Source: Bubalus kerabau
Lineage: Eukaryota; Chordata; Mammalia; Artiodactyla; Bovidae
Length of the DNA stretch: 64,000 nucleotides
Assembly: GCF_029407905.1 (NCBI RefSeq)
Contig: NC_073630.1
Span: 50,989,001 to 51,053,000, forward strand
Direction: 5' to 3'
Under the pieces are notes generated by a model. The model searched no databases. It was not told the DNA's origin and saw only the letters and a list, made by a program, of their open reading frames with translations. The translations under genes were made by a program, and so were the position numbers. Shown here piece after piece: positions 57,061 to 64,000 of this stretch. Numbering within the stretch: position 1 is the first letter of the stretch; each line of letters begins with the position of its first letter.

Positions 57061-57535
57061 TCTTGAACTATCCTGGCCTGAAATTAGAAAGATCCGCCTC
57101 TTGTCTGTTCAGTCAGGTACTTCTCTTTATTATTTAAGCCAGTTTTATTTTAGGTTTCTGTTACTTGCAAAGAATGATTTTCAAATGTTTTCAGTTCACT
57201 TAAATTCTTATAAATGAAAAATTGTCCTCTGAGTAATATTTATCACTGTGGCGATGATAGGCCAAACAGAGGTTCATATGCAAGTTTTGCTTTTGACAGC
57301 AGACGTAACCATGGAATGTTGGTTTTGAGAAGTTTTCTCAGAAATCATCTGGGAATGGGGACCCTTGTCGAGCTCCTTTTCAACCATATTTGGCCTTGCT
57401 GATTCCTTCACATATCTCATTCACATATCACTTATAGCTGCTTTCACACTGCAAAGGCAGAGGTGATTAGTTCTCACTGCAAATTCAAAAATATTTATTA
57501 ACTGACTCTTTTCAGAAAAATATTTGCCAACACCT
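57061..57535. other. Unassigned sequence
   Basis: No gene or repeat recognised. Confidence 0.4.
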
Positions 57536-57545
57536 GATCCAGGCT

Positions 57546-57602
57546 AATCAGTTCAGTTTAGTTCAGTCACTCGGTCATGTCTAACTCTCTGCTACCCCAT
57601 GG
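57546..57602 (-). mobile_element. 57-bp BovB 3' end (antisense)
   Basis: Only the TTCAG-type tail and ~40 bp of antisense BovB remain. Exact copies of GATCCAGGCT (57536-57545 and 57603-57612) flank it, so the truncation happened at insertion. Confidence 0.87.
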
Positions 57603-57612
57603 GATCCAGGCT

Positions 57613-58735
57613 GTGGGTGGCAAATAGATTTTCTATTCCTTGGTATCTTGGGTAAACTGATGGTAATTTCCTTTAGGACAGTATGGAGGATTGGGGAGGA
57701 GCACTAGGAAGGACTGCTCAGGTCTGCTTTGGGTTTCTGAAGGTCCAGAGTTTGTACATATGTTGGTACTTAGCAATCAGCCTTGGTATAAAAATAAATG
57801 AGAAAAATGATTGTACTCAGGGAATGCTGCTCTAAGAGATGGGAAATTAATTTCCACTTGTTACTGTGTCTTTGGGTAAACTCAGTATCTGTGTCTTTAC
57901 TCAGTATCCACCCTCTACAAACCAAAAGTACATCACAATATCTAGCATAATTATGTCTTGGAGTGGCTGGCACATGTGAAAACATATGTGGGAATGCTTT
58001 TTATATTATTGGACTAAGAGAAAGAAATACTAATAATTACTTTATCATAAAACTTTGTTGGAAATGGCCATAAATAATGTGTGCATACCAGGGCACTTCT
58101 GACTATATGTTATTTATAGGATTAATAATCTTTGTTCTAGAATTATTATACAATATATGTATGTGTGTGTATACATATGTATATTCAGTATCATTATGCT
58201 ATATAAATATTCTCATTTGGCATATTTAAGCCCAAGTAATCTGGTACTGAAGTCTCAGTTCTCCATTGTGCAATACCACGTTTTGAAGAATGGTACCATA
58301 GCCTGGGTACCTTAGGATGAGACAAATATGCATGAAAGAATAGGCACAGGAATATCAAACAATGGTTTGAGACAGACCAGGCCCAAGTGCTTTAACAGGT
58401 GCAGTGATGAAGCTTGCTCCTACGTTAGTGTGAAAAGTTTTGGCTTACATTAAAGTGATGAGTTGGGAATGATAACAGTGAACCTAATGAACTGTACTTC
58501 ACCTGATAATGTATGAGGTTGTGAGGAATAATATTTCAAAGACTCACTATCAGCAGGATTCTGAAAAACGTAGCAAAGATTTTAGAAAATATACAATATC
58601 ACACTTGCAGTTTCAAATATTTCATATTTTCTTTTTTATTTGTAACATACTCAATCCACAGTAGATCACCATATTGTGTCCAAAATGTTTCGTTTATCCT
58701 AACTTCCCCCTGTGGTCCTTATTATTGTATTCCCT
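57613..58735. other. Unassigned AT-rich sequence
   Basis: No gene or named repeat. A short TATG/TGTA-rich run lies near 58150-58185. Confidence 0.45.
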
Positions 58736-59038
58736 CAGTTCAGTTCAGTTCAGTTCAGTGGCTTAGTCGTGTCCGACTCTTTGCGACCCCATGAAACACA
58801 GCACGCCAGGCCTCCCTGTCCATCACCAACTCCTGGAGTTCACTCAGACTCATGTCCATCGAGTCGGTGATACCATCCAGCCATCTCATCTGTCCACCTC
58901 TGGGGACAGATGTGTCGTCCCCTTCTCCTCCTGCCCCCAATCCCTCCCAGCATCAGAGTCTTTTCCAATGAGTCAACTCTTCACATGAGGTGGCCAAAGT
59001 ATTGGAGTTTCAGTTTCAGCATCATTCCTTCTAAAGAA
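58736..59038 (-). mobile_element. BovB 3' fragment (antisense) with small inverted duplication
   Basis: Four TTCAG pentamers and ~300 bp of little-diverged antisense BovB, to TTCCTTCTAAAGAA. It carries an extra 9-bp inverted repeat at 58887-58912 not present in the other copies. Confidence 0.92.
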
Positions 59039-59242
59039 CAGAGTCTGCTAATTTGTCTTAAGCACCACTTACCTTGACTTTAATGATGCTTTTCCCCTCC
59101 AACTTTTAAAAGTATACATATATGTTATGGAAATCTGAGAAGCAAAGGCAGCCAGGAACACACAATCATCCATGGTTACAAACAGTCTATAATTTGATGT
59201 ATTTGTCTAGTCTCTAGTGGTATCTCCATATTTGTCTGGTCC

Positions 59243-59367
59243 TTTGGAGAAGGAAATGGCAAAACACTCCAGTATTCTTGCCTGGAAAATCCAATGGACA
59301 GAGCACCCTGGCAGGCTACAGTCCATGGAGCTGCAAAGAGTTGGACATGACTGAGAAACTTCACTTT
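59243..59367 (+). mobile_element. BovA monomer
   Basis: One sense BovA unit from TTTGGAGAAGGAAATGGC to GAGAAACTTCACTTTTTG, with no tRNA head. Confidence 0.85.
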
Positions 59368-60451
59368 TTGTGTGTATATATAATACACAATGAAGCATAT
59401 TTTTATGTGATAGTACAGTATATATCATGATTTTTTGCACATTGTGAATATTTACTAATTCAAAATCCCAAAGCCATGGGTAGTTTGATTGTCAAATATA
59501 CACTACACTGTAACTCAGAAAAGAGATATAATCCAGCTTTTGTGGAAGAAAATTTGCTTAAAAGACAAAATGATAACAGACCTCCAAATAGATTTTTGCA
59601 AAGTTACAATTAAAATACCATATTTTCTTAATGTGCAATCTAAACTGAGACCCAGAGCAATAAAGTCCAAAAAGCATAATGCTTCTAGATGATTTTAAAA
59701 TTTGTACTATTCAAGTACTATTGAGAGATTATTTTCATTAATTGTTTAAAAATCAATTCATGTAGTATGGCCAAAAGAAATCCACAAATACACCAATGGT
59801 TATAATCAAAACGAAATATGAACACACTTGCATACGTTCCTTCTGTTACACTTTGTTTTGCCTTTTGTTGCTACCACAATGAAAAAAGCACTATGAAATG
59901 ATTCATAGTGCTTCCGAGATGACTTAACAATTCCATGTTTAAGATGCTTCTTTCATGTATTACAAAAAGATATTCATAAGTTGGTTAAATCACTTGTTCT
60001 ATTTTTTGTTATACATCATCTCCTCAAAGCATTTAAAAAGCTTAGGTGTTGTAAAATCAAGACAGAAGTTTGTCTACAATAACGCAGGCATTTCCTAAAA
60101 AATGAACACATAGAACTGTGGTTATAATCTGTCTTCTAGATATAGAGATACTATCAAAGAGTCTTATTTTTCATCCTTTCTTTCCTCTTTGCCCTTCAGG
60201 TCTAAGGATAGTAAATGATGTCTGTTATTACTATTCCTGTGGTACTGTATTATTTCCTGATCACTAACCCAAAACCTGCCTTAAAACTTTTAAAATTGTT
60301 CTTTTATTAAACTTTCCTCATATTACTCAACTGGAGTATACTAAATTAGTTTGCGAATGCAACTTGACTGATAGCAGCTGAAAATTTCAGGTCATAGCAC
60401 ATGTCCTAAAAAAGTAACACTATCACTCAAATAGATTGTCAACCAGCTCTG
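59368..60451. other. Unassigned AT-rich sequence with perfect hairpin
   Basis: No gene recognised. A perfect 12-bp inverted repeat with a 4-nt loop lies at 59886-59913. Confidence 0.45.
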
Positions 60452-60459
60452 TTACTTAG

Positions 60460-60648
60460 GAAGGCTTCCCTGATGGTTCAGCAATAATCTGCCTGCTGAT
60501 GCAGGAGACATGGGTTCAATCCCTGGGTTGGGAACATCCCCTGGAGAAGGAAATGGCCACCCATTCCAGTATTCTTGCCAGGAAAATCCCATAGACAGAG
60601 GAGCCTGGCAAGGTCTCAAAGAGTTGGACATGACAGCAACTAAACAAA
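60460..60648 (+). mobile_element. Bov-tA SINE
   Basis: GGCTTCCCTGATGGTTCAGC head, BovA body with a small deletion, end GGACATGACAGCAAC. The 8-bp repeat TTACTTAG (60452-60459 and 60649-60656) flanks it. Confidence 0.9.
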
Positions 60649-60884
60649 TTACTTAGCACAGTATTTGTAATATAGAAACATTCAACAATACTTTTTAAAG
60701 TAAAAGAACATATATTTGAATGAAAGAATGAGGGTTGAAAAGGTATGTAAAAGGATCACTCAAATATTCAAACTCTTTGCCGGGACTTTTAAAAAATGGT
60801 AGACATAGCATCCAAGTTATATTCTAAAAGTATTCTTATATGATTTGAAAAATTTCAATCTTTATAATTTGATACAACCGTACT

Positions 60885-61345
60885 GAATTAAATTATGTCC
60901 CATCTCTCCCACAAAATTTATGTCCACTCAGAACCTCAGACTTTGGGTCTTATTTAGAAATAGAATTTTTGCAGATGTAACTGAATTCAGATGAGATCAT
61001 AGAGGATTAGGGTTTGGTGCAATCCGATGATTGATGTACTTATAAGAAAATTGGTCAAAGCGACATGGATGGGGAAGACAATGTGAAGAAACACAGAGAA
61101 CACCATATGAAGATGGAGGGAGAAAATGGAGAGACATGTCTGTGGATAAGGAGCTTCAAGGATTGGCTGGAAGCCACCAGAAGCCAGGAGAAAGGCATGT
61201 AACACATGAACCCCCAAGAAGGAATCAAACCCGCTGTCACCATTATTTCAGACTCTGGCTTCTTGAATGATGAGAGAATAAATTTCTGTTATCTCATGCT
61301 GTTAAGTTTATGGCAATTTTTATTAGTTCTAAGAAACCGATAAAA
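60885..61345 (+). mobile_element. MLT1-like LTR (ERVL-MaLR)
   Basis: 'TTAGAAATAGAATTTTTGCAGATG', 'CTTATAAGAAAATTGG', 'ATGAAGATGGAGGGAG', 'GGCTGGAAGCCACCAGAAGCC', 'ATTATTTCAGACTCTGGCTTC' and 'GAGAGAATAAATTTCTGTT' (partial matches) fall in MaLR LTR order with the poly(A) signal in place. No coding sequence belongs to it. Confidence 0.75.
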
Positions 61346-61349
61346 TAGT

Positions 61350-62374
61350 TAATTTCACAAATGTTTATGAATATCTGACACATGTCAAGCACTAGCCTGT
61401 GTTGTGGTGATACAGTGGTGTACAAGACAAAGTGCCTCTCTTCATGGGACACATGGACTGACAGAAACAAATATATAAATAAGCAGGGGACACCATGTCA
61501 GGGAATGGTAAAAGCAGCAAAGGAGTAAAGCAGTGTATGACACAGAGTTGCAGAAGTGTACTATTTTATGTGAAGTAATCCCAGACCTTTCTCATGTTGT
61601 GATATTTGATGAGAGATGTAATTGAAATGAAGTATCAGAATATGTGAAGATCTGGAATAAAAGTGTTCTAGACCAAGAAAACACAAGTGCAAAAGCCCTG
61701 AGGTGTGACCAAGCTTGGTGTGTTTGGAAGCAACATATAGACTAGTGTGTTCATACTATAATGCATAGGGCAGAGGAAATGATTTTGGTGAAATAACATA
61801 GTTATGCCCTCTTTATAAGGATTTTTATTCTAGGTATAATTGAAAGCCATTGCTATTTGTGTACATAGGGAAAAGTATAAAAATTTTAATCCATATTTAA
61901 AAAATAACACTCTCACTTCTGTGTGAATAATAAGTGTAATAGGCAAGTATGAAGGTAGGGAGATTGGTTAGTAAGCGACTGGAGTAATTTAGGCAGGATA
62001 TCATGATAAAGAGGTCTAGAATGTTGGCAGTGAAGGTCATGAACAGAATTCAGTCAAGACAAATATTGATGAAAGAGAAAATAGAATTTGCTGTGAGACG
62101 TGAACATATAATATGAGGTATGAAAGAAAGACCATTATCAAAGATGAATCTTTTATGGCCAAAGTAATTAGTACATTACCGTGTGACTACTGAAATATGA
62201 AATAAGAAAAGCCCAGAGTTTAGTAGCCAAGTTGAGTTTCGAATGCCAGTAGCATATTAAAGGGAAAGACAAGTAGATAGATACTGGCATTGGAAACTTA
62301 GGAGTAGTTTTCCTGTGAACACAAGAGAAATGGGACCGTGAATTACTGTCCCATTACAGGGCAAAGTGGTATTT
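61350..62374 (+). repeat. Ancient mammalian interspersed repeat, family not named
   Basis: Phrases of a widespread old repeat appear in order: AAATGTTTATGAATATCTGA, 'GGTGATACAGTGGTGTACAAGAC', 'CAAGTGCAAAAGCCCTGAGG', 'TTTTTATTCTAGGTATAATTG' and 'GGAGATTGGTTAGTAAGCGACTGG' (partial). I cannot assign the family with certainty. Confidence 0.4.
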
Positions 62375-62383
62375 CAGTAAGTT

Positions 62384-62568
62384 CAGTTCAGTTCAGTTCA
62401 GTCACTCAGTCGTGTCTGACTCTTTGCGACCCCATGAATTGCAGCACTCCAGGCTTCCCTGTCCATCACCAACTCCCAGAGTTCACTCAAACTCACGTCC
62501 ATCGAGTCGGTGATGCCATCCAGCCATCTCATCCTCTGTCGTCCCTTTCTCCTGCCCCCAATCCCTCC
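62384..62568 (-). mobile_element. BovB 3' fragment (antisense, young)
   Basis: TTCAG pentamers and ~170 bp of well-kept antisense BovB. The exact 9-bp duplication CAGTAAGTT (62375-62383 and 62569-62577) fixes the borders; the host is the old repeat above. Confidence 0.92.
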
Positions 62569-62577
62569 CAGTAAGTT

Positions 62578-63321
62578 AACCACGTCTATATTTTTTAACC
62601 TGGGAGATATCACAGTGTGTTTTTTTGCTGATGGAAATAGTCCAGAACATAGGACTAAGTCTGTGATTTAGGACGGATGAGGGAATTGCAGGGACATTAT
62701 CCCTGAGGCAAGTGGAAAGGATTCAGTGTGCAAATGGAAGGGTTGGACTTAGCTAGAAGTCAGATTCACTTTAGCTAGAAGTTAGATTCATTTTAGCTGA
62801 AGGAAAGGGCTGAATACAAGGGTATACATCTAGGCTGTTTGGTATACTCAATGTTACCAATTTACATAGCTTTCTTCTAATTGCTTCTTTTTTTTTTTTT
62901 TTTTTCTTAGAGTCAAGAAAGCTTAGAATGAGGAGAGGGAGAGTCTTGAGAACAAAAAAGTTATTGAAAAATTATGTCAGATTAGAGAGCAAGGTGTGAA
63001 ATTAACACCAGATGATTTTATAGCTGGGCAATGCTGAGGGCCCAGTTAGAATCTCTTGTTGTAAATTTAAGTGAAACAAGCCAGGGGGGTTCTCTTGATT
63101 TTTTTCTGGTTGTATACTGCTGCTTAGGCACAGGTGAAAAGGAGTTAAAGTTAGGTTTAGCTGGGTTCAGATTTTGTGAAGTCAGTAGAATACAGAGTCA
63201 AAGGATTATGTATGTGTGCAAAGTGTGATAGATTTTGGAATTTAAACTAGTGAAGAGGGGAATAAGGACATAAAGGTAAGGAAGGACATTAAAATACATG
63301 CTATTGAGGAAACCAGAATTG
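62578..63321 (+). repeat. Continuation of the ancient repeat, plus a 22-bp tandem
   Basis: Phrases such as 'GTGGAAAGGATTCAGTGTGC' and 'AATGGAAGGGTTGGACTTAG' continue the repeat interrupted by BovB. A 22-bp unit TTTAGCTAGAAGTYAGATTCAY is tandemly repeated at 62748-62791, with a third partial unit. A T run lies at 62888-62906. Confidence 0.35.
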
Positions 63322-63330
63322 AAAGACATG

Positions 63331-63943
63331 TGTTCTCCAGTGTTCATCACAGCACTGTTTACAATAGCTTGGACATGGAAGCAACCTAGATGCCCATCAG
63401 CAGACAAATGGATAAGAAACCTGTGGTACATACACACAATGGAATATCACTCAGCCATTAAAAAGAAATCATTTGAATCAGTTCTAATGAGGTAGATGAA
63501 ACTGGAGCCTATTATACAGAGTGAAATAAGTCAGAAAGAAAAACACCAATACAGTATATTAACACATATATATGGAATTTAGAAAGATGGTAATGATAAC
63601 TATATGAGAGACAGAAAAAGAGACACAGATGTAAAGAACAGACTTTTGGACTCTGTGGGAGAATGCAAGGGTGGGATGATTTGAGAGAATAGCATTGAAA
63701 CACGTATATTACCATATGTGAAATAGATCACCAGTCCAGGTTTGATGAATGAGACAGGGTGCTCAGGGCTGGTGCACTGGGATGACCCTGAGGGATGGGA
63801 TGGGGTGGGCAGTGGGGAGGGGGTTCAGGATGGGGAACACATGTACACCTGTGGCGGATTCATGTTTAATGTATGGCAAAAACCACCACAATATTTTAAA
63901 GTAATTGGCCTCCAATTAAAATAAATTAAAATTAAAAGAAATA
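63331..63943 (+). mobile_element. L1 3' end with ORF2 C-terminal remnant (sense)
   Basis: The last ORF2 codons are legible ('FITALFTIAWTWKQPRCPSA', 'WYIHTMEYHSAIKKKSFES'), then the 3' UTR and an A-rich tail. The 9-bp duplication AAAGACATG (63322-63330 and 63944-63952) flanks it. It is more diverged than the copies at 17 and 21 kb. Confidence 0.9.
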
Positions 63944-64000
63944 AAAGACATGGTATTAAAAATGACATGCTTAATTATTAGAGGCCCCAGTGGATAAAAC

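Overview
This window is ruminant (bovid) nuclear DNA with no active host gene that I can support. The assignment rests on its repeats: BovB (RTE-type LINE) copies, tRNA-Glu-derived Bov-tA SINEs, dimeric Bov-A2 SINEs, CHR-type SINEs and L1 3' ends of the cattle/sheep type, on a background of mammal-wide MIR, MER5A, MLT1 and old L1 relics. Nothing separates cattle, buffalo, sheep or goat. The DNA is AT-rich and looks intergenic or deep-intronic.

Layout. 1-4.2 kb: BovB 3' fragment, a bare poly-T insertion, old L1, MIR and four SINEs. 4.6-7.8 kb: the longest BovB copy (+), with a long open reverse-transcriptase frame, facing an inverted BovB 3' end. 7.8-15 kb: sparse old repeats, a hAT element with its 8-bp target duplication, and an ultra-short L1 insertion. 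15-17.1 kb and 24.3-26.4 kb: two more BovB copies (+), each split by an independent antisense Bov-A2. 17-24 kb: two young truncated L1 ends, SINEs and one splice-site-flanked exon-like 32-mer. 26-43 kb: SINE-rich with long single-copy gaps. 43.4-45.1 kb: MLT1 LTR, then two head-to-tail BovB 3' ends inside one target duplication. 47-51.5 kb: degraded sequence with an old LTR. 51.9-52.7 kb: processed NOP56 pseudogene (-). 55.5-57.1 kb: truncated antisense L1 with an ORF2 remnant, a mosaic 3' UTR and a possible 3' transduction. 57.5-64 kb: short BovB ends, SINEs, an MLT1-like LTR, an old ~1 kb repeat and a terminal L1 end.

The parts form no pathway; the common thread is target-primed reverse transcription. 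BovB and L1 supply the enzymes, and the SINEs and the NOP56 copy are products of such enzymes. Many insertions still carry direct target-site duplications (TSDs), which fix their borders and order of arrival. I found no undescribed gene system. The most informative loci are the tail-only and ultra-short insertions, the one-TSD tandem BovB, SINE-edge insertions that reuse a target, and the chimeric L1. Family names come from recognition of consensus features, not from a database search.
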